6,262 bases of DNA from Flavobacteriales bacterium (lineage in GTDB: Bacteria; Bacteroidota; Bacteroidia; Flavobacteriales_E; Vicingaceae). Where the stretch lies: the NCBI GenBank assembly GCA_002402165.1, contig NVVI01000025.1, forward strand, positions 28,745 to 35,006, given 5' to 3'. Of this stretch, positions 1 through 5,519 are shown one piece after another. A program made the position numbers and the translations under genes. The first letter of the stretch is position 1. Each line of letters opens with the position of its first letter. The notes under the pieces are model-generated. The model ran no database searches. It saw only the letters and a program-made list of their open reading frames with translations, and was not told the origin of the DNA.

Positions 1-146
1 TGAGCATCTGCTAAATTAAAAGCTTCCTTAATTATATGAGGAGGAAAAACTCCAACAATGTTAGAAATGATAATGAAGAAAAAACCAATCAACAAGCGAT
101 ACTTGTATTTAAGCAGGTATTTATTTAAATGTTTTAAGGACTTCAT
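1..146 (-). CDS. ABC transporter (exporter type), N-terminal fragment
   Basis: Partial gene: the ATG is at 146-144 and the frame stays open to the window edge, giving 48 residues. The visible protein begins MKSLKHLNKYLLKYKYRLL, a basic stretch, followed by a strongly hydrophobic segment (about residues 18-34, LLIGFFFIIISNIVGVFP), then PHIIKEAFNLADA. A short cationic cytoplasmic lead, a first membrane helix and a 'P..I..AF.L' loop are typical of fused membrane-ATPase ABC exporters (MsbA/LmrA-like), and this start resembles Bacteroidetes members as I remember them. The ATPase motifs would lie outside the window, so the substrate and even the presence of the nucleotide-binding domain cannot be confirmed. 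It is transcribed divergently from the dehydrogenase, sharing the 147-323 intergenic region. No Shine-Dalgarno is visible; the upstream sequence is A/T-rich. Confidence 0.7.
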   Translation of the reverse strand, partial: MKSLKHLNKYLLKYKYRLLIGFFFIIISNIVGVFPPHIIKEAFNLADA

Positions 147-219
147 TAAAACAATTTTATTCTGAAAAGATGAGTGTTATTTTCTTACTTAAATTTTTAA
201 GACAATTCAGTAAAAATAT

Positions 220-227
220 TAACTTTG
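220..227 (+). promoter_or_regulatory. Possible Bacteroidetes -7 promoter box (TAACTTTG)
   Basis: TAACTTTG matches the TAnnTTTG -7 element used by the Bacteroidetes primary sigma factor. It sits about 100 nt before the dehydrogenase ATG, so transcription would begin near 233-236. I find no clear TTG -33 element 17-23 nt upstream (the sequence there is AAATTTTTAAGAC), so this rests on one half-site in AT-rich DNA. If real, it rules out the in-frame TTG at 225 as the translation start, because that codon lies inside the box. Confidence 0.35.
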
Positions 228-249
228 TCTCCCTTTCAAAACAGAGATG

Positions 250-265
250 TTCAAAATATTTTGAA
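250..265. promoter_or_regulatory. Perfect 16-bp palindrome, candidate operator
   Basis: TTCAAAATATTTTGAA reads identically on both strands over 16 bp. It lies 58 nt before the dehydrogenase start and just downstream of the possible -7 box. A dimeric repressor bound here would block early elongation from that promoter; as the region is divergent it might also affect the ABC transporter gene. The regulator is unknown, and the AT-rich centre makes chance formation more likely than for a mixed sequence. Confidence 0.35.
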
Positions 266-280
266 AGTCAAAAGTAACTA

Positions 281-300
281 TCTTTTAATAGTTAAAAAGA
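281..300 (+). repeat. Imperfect dyad in the dehydrogenase leader
   Basis: TCTTTTAA (281-288) and TTAAAAAGA (292-300) are complementary apart from one extra A, with a 3-nt TAG loop. In RNA this is a weak AT-only hairpin ending 23 nt before the ATG. It could affect translation slightly or be accidental. Confidence 0.2.
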
Positions 301-323
301 TTAAAAATGGTAAAACTATCACA

Positions 324-1403
324 ATGACTGATATATTGGAGATTAAGGAGATTTCGAAAGATGATAACAATGTACTTGCTCAAATGGAGAGCATGGATCA
401 TGAGCAAATACTTTTTTGCCAAGATAGAGAAACCGGGTTAAAAGCAATTATAGCTGTTCATAATACAGTGTTAGGTCCAGCTCTTGGAGGTACAAGAATG
501 TGGAATTACTCGAATGAAGTTGATGCTTTAACAGATGTGTTGAGATTGTCTCGTGGGATGACTTACAAAAACTCTATTACAGGATTGAATTTAGGTGGAG
601 GAAAAGCAGTTATTATTGGAGATTCTCATACTCAAAAAAATGAAGCATTGTTTAGAAGATTTGGTCAGTTTGTAGATTCTTTAAGTGGGAAATATATTAC
701 AGCAGAAGATGTTGGTATTTCACCTCAAGATATGGTGTGGGTTAACCAAGAAACCAACCATGTTGCTGGCTTACCAGGTAAAAGTGGAGACCCTTCTCCA
801 GTAACAGCTTATGGAGTTTATGTAGGGATGAAAGCTTGTGCTAAAGCTCAATTTGGCAAAGATTCGTTGGCAGGAATTAAGGTAGCAGTACAAGGAGTCG
901 GACATGTAGGACAACATTTAATAAAATATTTGAATGATGAAGGAGCCAAAATTTTCGTCACAGACATTCATGAACCTACTTTAAAAAAAGTATCTGATAA
1001 ATATGGAGTAACTGTTGTTGGTTTAGATGAGATTTATGATTTAGATGTAGATATTTATGCTCCGTGTGCACTAGGAGCAACTGTAAATGATGACACACTA
1101 AATAGGTTGAAATGCTCAATAATTGCAGGGGCTGCTAACAATCAATTGCAAGATGAAATAGTACATGGGAAAGCCGTAATGGAAAAGGGAATTATTTATG
1201 CTCCAGATTTTATGCTAAATGCTGGAGGTGTAATTAATTGTTTTGCAGAGGTTGATGGGAAAACTGCAGAGTGGGTTATGGAAAAAGCTAGTCAGATATA
1301 TGGCACTACTGCTGAAATTATTAAAGGTTCACAAACAAACAATATCCCAACCTACGCAATAGCAAATAAAATGGCAGAGGATAGAATAAAAGATGCAAAA
1401 TAA
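324..1403 (+). CDS. Leu/Glu/Phe/Val dehydrogenase (probable leucine dehydrogenase)
   Basis: Cytoplasmic NAD-dependent oxidative deaminase of the amino-acid dehydrogenase family, converting a branched-chain amino acid such as leucine to its 2-oxo acid and ammonium, reversibly; in Bacteroidetes this links branched-chain amino acids to branched fatty-acid precursors. At 359 residues it has normal family length. The N-terminal catalytic domain shows GPALGGTRMW (51-60), substrate lysine K82 in MTYKNS, catalytic K94 in LGGGKA and the acidic residue D129 in TAEDVG. The Rossmann domain has the glycine loop GVGHVG (191-196), then DIYAPCALGA (243-252), GAANNQL (269-275) and APDFMLNAGG (293-302). The ATG at 324 is chosen over the in-frame TTG at 225 because the extra 33 residues look unlike the family and the TTG falls in a likely promoter. 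There is no clear Shine-Dalgarno. Substrate choice (Leu, Val or Glu) is not settled by motifs; resemblance to flavobacterial leucine dehydrogenases favours leucine. nusB follows after 18 nt. Confidence 0.93.
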   Translation: MTDILEIKEISKDDNNVLAQMESMDHEQILFCQDRETGLKAIIAVHNTVLGPALGGTRMWNYSNEVDALTDVLRLSRGMTYKNSITGLNLGGGKAVIIGDSHTQKNEALFRRFGQFVDSLSGKYITAEDVGISPQDMVWVNQETNHVAGLPGKSGDPSPVTAYGVYVGMKACAKAQFGKDSLAGIKVAVQGVGHVGQHLIKYLNDEGAKIFVTDIHEPTLKKVSDKYGVTVVGLDEIYDLDVDIYAPCALGATVNDDTLNRLKCSIIAGAANNQLQDEIVHGKAVMEKGIIYAPDFMLNAGGVINCFAEVDGKTAEWVMEKASQIYGTTAEIIKGSQTNNIPTYAIANKMAEDRIKDAK

Positions 1404-1421
1404 ATATAGAAAGCAGGAAGT

Positions 1422-2375
1422 ATGTTAAGTAGAAGGTTCTTAAGAATAAAGGTGTTTCAAGCATTGTATTCATATTTTCAATCTGAAGATAAGAATATGA
1501 AAAATCTAGAAAGTGAGGCTTTCTTGAGTTTAGAAAGAATGCACGATTTATATTTATTTCTTTTGATTCTTGGTCAAGAGCTAGCTCATATAGCTAACTT
1601 AAAGATGGAAGAAGCAAAGAAAAAACGCCTTCCAACTGAAGATGACCTTTCTCCAAATACAAAGTTTGTAGACAATAAGCTGTTTGACTTATTAGCTGTT
1701 AATACAAGTTTAAATAAGCAAATAAAGGATAAAAAACTTTTCTGGAGTAATGACCAAGAGTTGATTGTTAAGTTTAGTTCCTTTTTAAGAAATCATGATG
1801 TATACAAACAATACATGTTAACAAGTGCTTCAACTTTTAAAGAAGATCAGAAGTTTGTAGTTGATATTTATAAAAAGGTAATTCCTGAATTTGATTTATT
1901 AATTTCTGAATTACAAGATAAAAGTATTTTTTGGGGCTATGATGAGATTGATTTTGTTTTGAGTATGGTGATTAAATCTATTAAGCATTTTTCAGTTAAA
2001 TCAACTGTTTCAGAAAAGATTTTACCACTTTACAGAGATATTAAAGAAGACAAGCAATTTGTAAAAGATTTACTAAAAAAAGTAGTTGCTAACGATAAGA
2101 AAAATAGCAATTTGATTGCTGCTAAAACAAAAAATTGGGATGTTGATCGTATTGCTATGGTAGATATTTTGTTAATGAAAATGGCATTAACAGAATTAAT
2201 TCACTTTAAATCTGTGCCAGTAAAAGTTACGTTAAACGAGTACATAGAGCTTTCTAAATGGTATAGTACTCCTAAAAGCAAGGCGTTTGTAAATGGAGTA
2301 TTGGATAAACTGGTTACAGAGCTTAAAGAGAAAGGAGAGTTAAAGAAAGCGGGTAGAGGATTGCTAGAGAATTGA
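1422..2375 (+). CDS. nusB: Transcription antitermination / rRNA processivity factor NusB (long Bacteroidetes form)
   Basis: NusB pairs with NusE (ribosomal protein S10) and boxA RNA to keep RNA polymerase processive, mainly on rRNA operons. The classical NusB fold is in the C-terminal part: NWDVDRIAMVDILLMKMAL (about 238-256), TELIHF, PVKVTLNEYIELSKWY (266-281) and the signature SKAFVNGVLDKL (286-297). The protein begins MLSRRFLRIKVFQALYSY, which also matches the start of the NusB fold. The total of 317 residues is about twice the E. coli protein (139); the additional, mostly helical and charged middle (about 25-165) is normal for Bacteroidetes NusB. The ATG lies 18 nt after the dehydrogenase stop; AGGA at 1415-1418 is only 3 nt from the start, closer than an ideal Shine-Dalgarno. 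Cotranscription with the dehydrogenase is likely. In flavobacteria I would expect DUF1573 and yajC genes after nusB; here the next gene is convergent. Confidence 0.93.
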   Translation: MLSRRFLRIKVFQALYSYFQSEDKNMKNLESEAFLSLERMHDLYLFLLILGQELAHIANLKMEEAKKKRLPTEDDLSPNTKFVDNKLFDLLAVNTSLNKQIKDKKLFWSNDQELIVKFSSFLRNHDVYKQYMLTSASTFKEDQKFVVDIYKKVIPEFDLLISELQDKSIFWGYDEIDFVLSMVIKSIKHFSVKSTVSEKILPLYRDIKEDKQFVKDLLKKVVANDKKNSNLIAAKTKNWDVDRIAMVDILLMKMALTELIHFKSVPVKVTLNEYIELSKWYSTPKSKAFVNGVLDKLVTELKEKGELKKAGRGLLEN

Positions 2376-2461
2376 TTTTTTCATTTAATGGTTTGAATAT
2401 GTGCGTTTTGTTGAAACCAAATGTAAAGTATTACCACCAACGCCCTTGTTAGAAGCGTTTC

Positions 2462-2484
2462 AGCCCTTCGACAGGCTCAGGACA
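2462..2484 (+). repeat. Dispersed hairpin repeat, copy 1 (degenerate arms)
   Basis: The core TTCGACAGGCTCA is at 2467-2479. The left flank AGCCC (2462-2466) and right flank GGACA (2480-2484) pair over only two adjacent positions (CC/GG), so the stem is eroded. Compared with the other copies, GGACA can be read as the usual right arm plus GACA tail with about 3 nt lost. It lies between the convergent ends of nusB and the M48 gene. Confidence 0.8.
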
Positions 2485-2492
2485 AGTTGTTC

Positions 2493-2510
2493 TTTACAAT
2501 GATTGTTAAA
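2493..2510. repeat. Short near-palindrome in the convergent gap
   Basis: TTTACAAT (2493-2500) and ATTGTTAAA (2502-2510) are inverted about a single G, with one extra T on the right. As RNA it gives only a short hairpin, since the centre must form the loop. It is not followed by a U-run and I assign no function. Confidence 0.25.
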
Positions 2511-2520
2511 CAAAATCATC

Positions 2521-2548
2521 ACTTTTTTACGAAAAAGTCAAGTGGTTT
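2521..2548. terminator. Possible bidirectional terminator between nusB and the M48 gene
   Basis: ACTTTTT (2521-2527) and AAAAAGT (2532-2538) are complementary around the loop TACG, and the plus strand continues CAAGTGGTTTTT (2539-2550), ending in a T-run. The stem is almost all A/T and the T-run is about 7 nt after it, so this is a poor match to an intrinsic terminator. On the minus strand an alternative stem CACTT...AAGTG spans the same region immediately after the protease stop. Its position between convergent genes is the best argument for it. Confidence 0.3.
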
Positions 2549-3403
2549 TTATTTCTTAACCAACTTCGCTTCCCCGACAATAAAAACAGAGCCATAGGTG
2601 GTTTCTTTCCAAATTTTACCTTTATGATCAACACCATAATAATTATCTAAATAATTGTAAATCCAATTGTATTTATTGTTAGTGCTTTCTTTTTTAAGTC
2701 CTATAATAATAGGTTTTCCATAATTATCATACCATATTACATTGTCTTTTTCATCCACAAAGTAAATGTTGTTGTCTCCTTTAAAAGTGCATTGGTAAAC
2801 AAATTGGGTTAGCGCTTCATTCGTGGGGTTTTTAGAAGAAGAGTAAGCATTGATGTTCTTTAACCGTTTGGCTTCTTCCCAGCCTTCTTGTATCGCAAAT
2901 AAACGAGCAATTTTAGGTGGGTGTTTGGTGGTATCCATCTCATGTCCAATTGCACTTAATGCTGATTTTGCATTTTCTAAACTTGCTCCCATTTGAAATA
3001 AAATAAACCCAGAAAATTTATCGGCTAATAACTCGTTCCCAGGTGATTGTGTTTTAGCAATTGTGTGTCCAGATAAGTGATGACCTATTTCGTGAGCCAA
3101 TACACTTACTGCTGCCCAGTTGGTAGAAGTCTTGTCTTTTAATTTTTCAATAAATTTTGGGTTATAAGCAATGTAGCGTTTGTTGTTTTTTAAATAAGCA
3201 ATAGCGGTGCTCACTTTTTGATCAGAAACTACAACAAAATTGGGTGTTAAACCTGTGTATTGCACAATTTTGCTTACTGCTTCTTTTGCTACCTTATCGG
3301 GTTCAAAAGCATAAGTTTCTGTGGATAAAGAATCTTGGGCATAACTTGTCGTTATAACAAATAAGAATAGTATTAGAACAATATGCTTCGACAAGCTCAG
3401 CAT
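2549..3403 (-). CDS. Secreted M48-family zinc metalloprotease with two C-terminal 42-residue repeats
   Basis: Predicted exported metallopeptidase, 284 residues. The N-terminus (MLSLSKHIVLILFLFVITTS) is a signal peptide with a hydrophobic core at about 8-19 and a likely signal peptidase I cut after SYA (residue 22); no lipobox cysteine is present, so a periplasmic location is inferred. The peptidase domain (about 36-180) has the zinc motif HEIGH (104-108; H104, E105, H108), third ligand E124 in NELLAD, and an HPP motif (161-163), as in M48 proteins. Residues about 212-281 hold two similar units sharing VD...IW....YG....I.G..K, 42 residues apart. The start codon and first seven residues come from a dispersed repeat; the only near alternative, TTG at 3394-3392, is also inside it. 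The gene is 12 nt downstream of yggS, same strand, and last in the string. Substrate unknown; quality control of envelope proteins is a family-level guess. Confidence 0.88.
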   Translation of the reverse strand: MLSLSKHIVLILFLFVITTSYAQDSLSTETYAFEPDKVAKEAVSKIVQYTGLTPNFVVVSDQKVSTAIAYLKNNKRYIAYNPKFIEKLKDKTSTNWAAVSVLAHEIGHHLSGHTIAKTQSPGNELLADKFSGFILFQMGASLENAKSALSAIGHEMDTTKHPPKIARLFAIQEGWEEAKRLKNINAYSSSKNPTNEALTQFVYQCTFKGDNNIYFVDEKDNVIWYDNYGKPIIIGLKKESTNNKYNWIYNYLDNYYGVDHKGKIWKETTYGSVFIVGEAKLVKK

Positions 3404-3407
3404 GACA
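3383..3407 (+). repeat. Dispersed hairpin repeat, copy 2 (overlaps the M48 start)
   Basis: Left arm ATGC (3383-3386), core TTCGACAAGCTCA (3387-3399), right arm GCAT (3400-3403), tail GACA (3404-3407). The arms are perfectly complementary. Read on the minus strand, the right arm begins with the ATG of the protease gene, and the element encodes MLSLSKH, so it is part of the translated signal peptide. Confidence 0.9.
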
Positions 3408-3415
3408 ATTTATGT

Positions 3416-4069
3416 TTAATTATAGTTTCTTTCTCCAAAGATAGTACTTCCCACTCTAATCATATTAGAGCCATGTTCAATGGCTAGTGGATAATCTCCA
3501 CTCATTCCCATAGAAAGAACGCTAAGTTGAGGATTTACTGCTTGTTGTTCTATGAAGAAATCACTTAATGCTGTAAACTCTTCTTTTAATTGTTTTTGAT
3601 CGTTAGTAAAAGTTGCCATTCCCATAAATCCAATTATATGAAGAGATCTTAAGTTTTTAGCTTCATTAAATATAAATTCTGCTTCGTCAAAATCTAATCC
3701 AAACTTACTTTCTTCTTTGGCAATTTTAACTTGAAGTAAACAATTGATAATTCGATTATTTTTTTTGCCTTGTTTATTGATTTCTAACAATAGTTTAAAG
3801 CTATCTACAGCATGAATTAATTGCACAAAAGGGGCAATGTATTTTACTTTATTACTTTGTAAATGACCAATTAAATGCCATTCAATATCTTTAGGTAAAC
3901 CTTCATATTTCTGAACTAACTCTTGAACTTTATTTTCCCCAAAAACAAGTTGTCCATTATTGTAAGCTTCTAGAATTGCTTCGTTAGGCTTTGTTTTAGA
4001 AACTGCAACTAAAGTAACTTCTTTTGGAAGTTGGGATTTTATTTTGTTTATGGTACCAGCTATTGACAT
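3416..4069 (-). CDS. yggS: YggS/PROSC-family pyridoxal-phosphate homeostasis protein
   Basis: Cytoplasmic PLP-binding protein with an alanine-racemase-like TIM-barrel fold and no known classical enzyme reaction; family members buffer PLP and affect amino-acid and keto-acid pools. The 217 residues match normal length. Visible motifs in order: LVAVSKTKP (20-28) with PLP Schiff-base lysine K25, FGENKVQE (43-50), WHLIGHLQSNK (64-74), HAVDS (86-90), VKIAKEESKFGL (114-125), IGFMGMAT (146-153), LSMGMSGDYPLAI (185-197) and the C-terminal phosphate-binding stretch GSNMIRVGSTIFGER (200-214). The ATG at 4069 fits the family start and is preceded by an A-rich tract without a Shine-Dalgarno. It lies 127 nt downstream of the DUF1015 gene, in a gap holding two repeats, and 12 nt upstream of the protease. 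Being near serA makes sense because the next serine-pathway enzyme, SerC, uses PLP; that link is inference. Confidence 0.93.
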   Translation of the reverse strand: MSIAGTINKIKSQLPKEVTLVAVSKTKPNEAILEAYNNGQLVFGENKVQELVQKYEGLPKDIEWHLIGHLQSNKVKYIAPFVQLIHAVDSFKLLLEINKQGKKNNRIINCLLQVKIAKEESKFGLDFDEAEFIFNEAKNLRSLHIIGFMGMATFTNDQKQLKEEFTALSDFFIEQQAVNPQLSVLSMGMSGDYPLAIEHGSNMIRVGSTIFGERNYN

Positions 4070-4095
4070 TTTTTTACTAATCTGTCATTTTATTT

Positions 4096-4120
4096 TGTCA
4101 CCCTGAGCTTGTCGAAGGGT
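4096..4120 (-). repeat. Dispersed hairpin repeat, copy 3
   Basis: Read on the minus strand: left arm ACCC (4120-4117), core TTCGACAAGCTCA (4116-4104), right arm GGGT (4103-4100), tail GACA (4099-4096). The arms are perfectly complementary. It lies in the DUF1015-yggS gap, in opposite orientation to copy 4. Confidence 0.9.
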
Positions 4121-4145
4121 AAATAAAATTATGCTAAATCTTTTT

Positions 4146-4170
4146 ATAGTTCGACAGGCTCACTATGACA
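4146..4170 (+). repeat. Dispersed hairpin repeat, copy 4
   Basis: Left arm ATAG (4146-4149), core TTCGACAGGCTCA (4150-4162), right arm CTAT (4163-4166), tail GACA (4167-4170). The arms are perfectly complementary and differ from those of copies 2 and 3. The core has the G variant at position 8, as does copy 1. Confidence 0.9.
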
Positions 4171-4180
4171 AAAGATTTTT

Positions 4181-4196
4181 TTGAATGACAATTCAA
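4181..4196. repeat. Small hairpin directly after the DUF1015 stop
   Basis: TTGAAT (4181-4186) and ATTCAA (4191-4196) form a perfect 6-bp stem with loop GACA, abutting the DUF1015 stop codon. On the minus strand it is followed by an A-run and then TCTTTT, so it is a weak terminator candidate at best. The segment ATGACAATT at 4185-4193 also occurs beside copy 2 at 3402-3410. Confidence 0.3.
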
Positions 4197-5441
4197 TTAT
4201 AGTTCATGCACAAACATTCCACTCCGTAACTTAGGCTCAAACCAAGTTACTTTTGGAGGCATAATCATATCGTTATCTGATATGTCCATTAACTGTTGCA
4301 TGCTTACAGGATTTAAAGCAAAAGCAACTGCCATTTCTCCACTATTCACTCGTTTTTCTAACTCTCCTAAACCTCTAATTCCACCAACAAAATCAATTCT
4401 TTTGTCAGTTCTTAAATCAACAATATTTAATAATGGTTCTAATACTTGTTTAGATAAGATGGTTACATCCAAAACGCCAACTGGGTCGTTATCGTTGTAA
4501 GTTTCTTCTTTAGCAACTAATTTGTACCATTTGTTGTTGAGATACATACCAAAGTGATGTAAAGCATCTGGTTTGTAGATACCCGAAGTTTCTTCAATAT
4601 CAAATTTTTCTGAAACCTTAGCTACAAAAGTAGCTTCATCCATTCCATTTAAATCTTTGGCTACTCTGTTGTAATCAATAATCTTTAATTGATTATCAGG
4701 AAACAACACCGCCATAAAGTAGTTGTATCTACCACCATCAGCTGCGTTTCCTCCAGATTCATTTCTAAACTCTTCACCAACTAAAGCACCAGCTGCAGTT
4801 CTGTGGTGACCATCGGCAACATAAATACTTGGAACTTGTGCCTCAAATAAGTTTTTAATGGCAGCTACTTTATCAGCATCACTAATTACCCACAAAGTAT
4901 GTTGTATACCATCATTGGTAGTAATATCATAAACAGGATTAGCTTGCGTAATTTCAGCAACCAATTCGTCAATTGAATTAACGTGAGGGTAAGCAAAAAA
5001 TACTGGTTCGGAATTTAGTTTACTATATCTTACGTGATTTTTACGGTCTTCTTCTTTGTCTGGACGAGTTAATTCGTGTTTCTTAATAATGTTATTGAAA
5101 TAATCATCAATAGAACAACAACCAACTAACCCCGTCTGTTTATGACCATCCATTATTATTTGATAAGCATAATAGTTTTCTGTGTCATCTTGAATCATTA
5201 AACCACCAGTAACTAATTTGTCGAAATTTTCTTTTCCTTTTTTATATATTTCAGGAGCGTAATGATCAAAATCATCAGCAAAATCAATCTCTGGTTTTAT
5301 TACGTGGTAAAAACTATTTGGATTGTCTTTACAAACTTCTCTCGCTTCTTTAGCGTTTAATACATCATAAGGTCGACTTACAATTTCTTCTATCTTATCA
5401 CTTGTTGGTCGATAAGCTTTAAATGGTACTAATATTGACAT
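4197..5441 (-). CDS. DUF1015-family protein (SerA-associated)
   Basis: 414-residue soluble protein of the DUF1015 family, whose biochemical role is not established to my knowledge. Family hallmarks: the start MSILVPFKAYRP (1-12), SRPYDVLNAKEA (22-33), NPNSFYHVIKPE (40-51), KKHELTRPDKEEDR (120-133), the most conserved motif VADGHHRTAAG (208-218), RTDKRIDFVGG (344-354), LNPVSMQQLM (376-385) and the C-terminal MPPKVTWFEPKLRSGMFVH (394-412). The KHE and DGHHR motifs look catalytic or ligand-binding. No signal peptide or membrane segment is seen. The ATG at 5441 follows an A-rich stretch (AAACAAAGAACA) and agrees with the family start. It lies 74 nt downstream of serA on the same strand; in many bacteria DUF1015 genes adjoin serA and serC, suggesting a role in serine or related metabolism. 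That functional link is inference; the family assignment is firm. Confidence 0.9.
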   Translation of the reverse strand: MSILVPFKAYRPTSDKIEEIVSRPYDVLNAKEAREVCKDNPNSFYHVIKPEIDFADDFDHYAPEIYKKGKENFDKLVTGGLMIQDDTENYYAYQIIMDGHKQTGLVGCCSIDDYFNNIIKKHELTRPDKEEDRKNHVRYSKLNSEPVFFAYPHVNSIDELVAEITQANPVYDITTNDGIQHTLWVISDADKVAAIKNLFEAQVPSIYVADGHHRTAAGALVGEEFRNESGGNAADGGRYNYFMAVLFPDNQLKIIDYNRVAKDLNGMDEATFVAKVSEKFDIEETSGIYKPDALHHFGMYLNNKWYKLVAKEETYNDNDPVGVLDVTILSKQVLEPLLNIVDLRTDKRIDFVGGIRGLGELEKRVNSGEMAVAFALNPVSMQQLMDISDNDMIMPPKVTWFEPKLRSGMFVHEL

Positions 5442-5467
5442 TGTTCTTTGTTTATGTATTTATAGGA

Positions 5468-5519
5468 TAGAAGTTTGAAGTCGGAAGCCAGAAGATTTCT
5501 TCTAACTTCAAGCTTCTAA
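5468..5519. repeat. Heptamer-period inverted repeat between serA and the DUF1015 gene
   Basis: On the plus strand four successive 7-nt units GAAGTTT, GAAGTCG, GAAGCCA, GAAGATT (5470-5497) are followed, after one T, by three units CTTCTAA, CTTCAAG, CTTCTAA (5499-5519). The halves are inverted: 5468-5481 pairs with 5505-5518 over 14 positions (one G-T), and AGAAG (5490-5494) pairs with CTTCT (5499-5503) inside. On the minus strand the serA stop codon TAG (5518-5516) is the first three bases of the structure. It fills most of the 74-nt gap, so any serA-DUF1015 transcript carries this hairpin. There is no terminal T-run to make it a standard terminator. Confidence 0.85.

Larger units (their letters stand above)
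4093..4173. repeat. Compound inverted repeat made of copies 3 and 4
   Basis: Because copies 3 and 4 face each other, the whole segment can fold into one long hairpin. The outer stem pairs 4093-4100 with 4166-4173 (8 bp), a 3x3 internal loop is formed by the non-matching arms, and the inner stem pairs 4104-4116 with 4150-4162 (13 bp including one G-T/G-U pair), leaving a 33-nt loop (4117-4149). In the minus-strand transcript it would sit 24-104 nt upstream of the yggS start. No T-run follows in the direction of transcription, so it is not a normal intrinsic terminator; an mRNA processing or stabilising structure is possible. Confidence 0.7.

Noticed and set aside
247..264. Five-codon reading frame ATG...TGA (MFKIF) in the dehydrogenase leader
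   Set aside because: It has no run of leucine or other branched-chain codons and no convincing terminator/antiterminator pair follows, so attenuation is not supported; it also overlaps the palindrome.
225..323. In-frame 33-codon extension of the dehydrogenase from a TTG start
   Set aside because: The extra residues do not resemble the family N-terminus, the TTG is inside a likely -7 box, and the ATG at 324 gives the normal length.
2462..4170. CRISPR array
   Set aside because: The repeated units are irregularly spaced, in both orientations, separated by genes, and no cas gene is present.
4093..4173. Compound hairpin as an intrinsic terminator after DUF1015
   Set aside because: No U-run follows the stem in the minus-strand transcript; it is kept only as a structure.
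4181..4196. A fifth, degraded copy of the dispersed repeat
   Set aside because: Only the ATGACAATT tail is shared with copy 2; the TTCGACARGCTCA core is absent.
4282..4500. 72-codon plus-strand open frame inside the DUF1015 gene
   Set aside because: It is antisense to a well-conserved coding region and its translation has no recognisable features; an antisense shadow.
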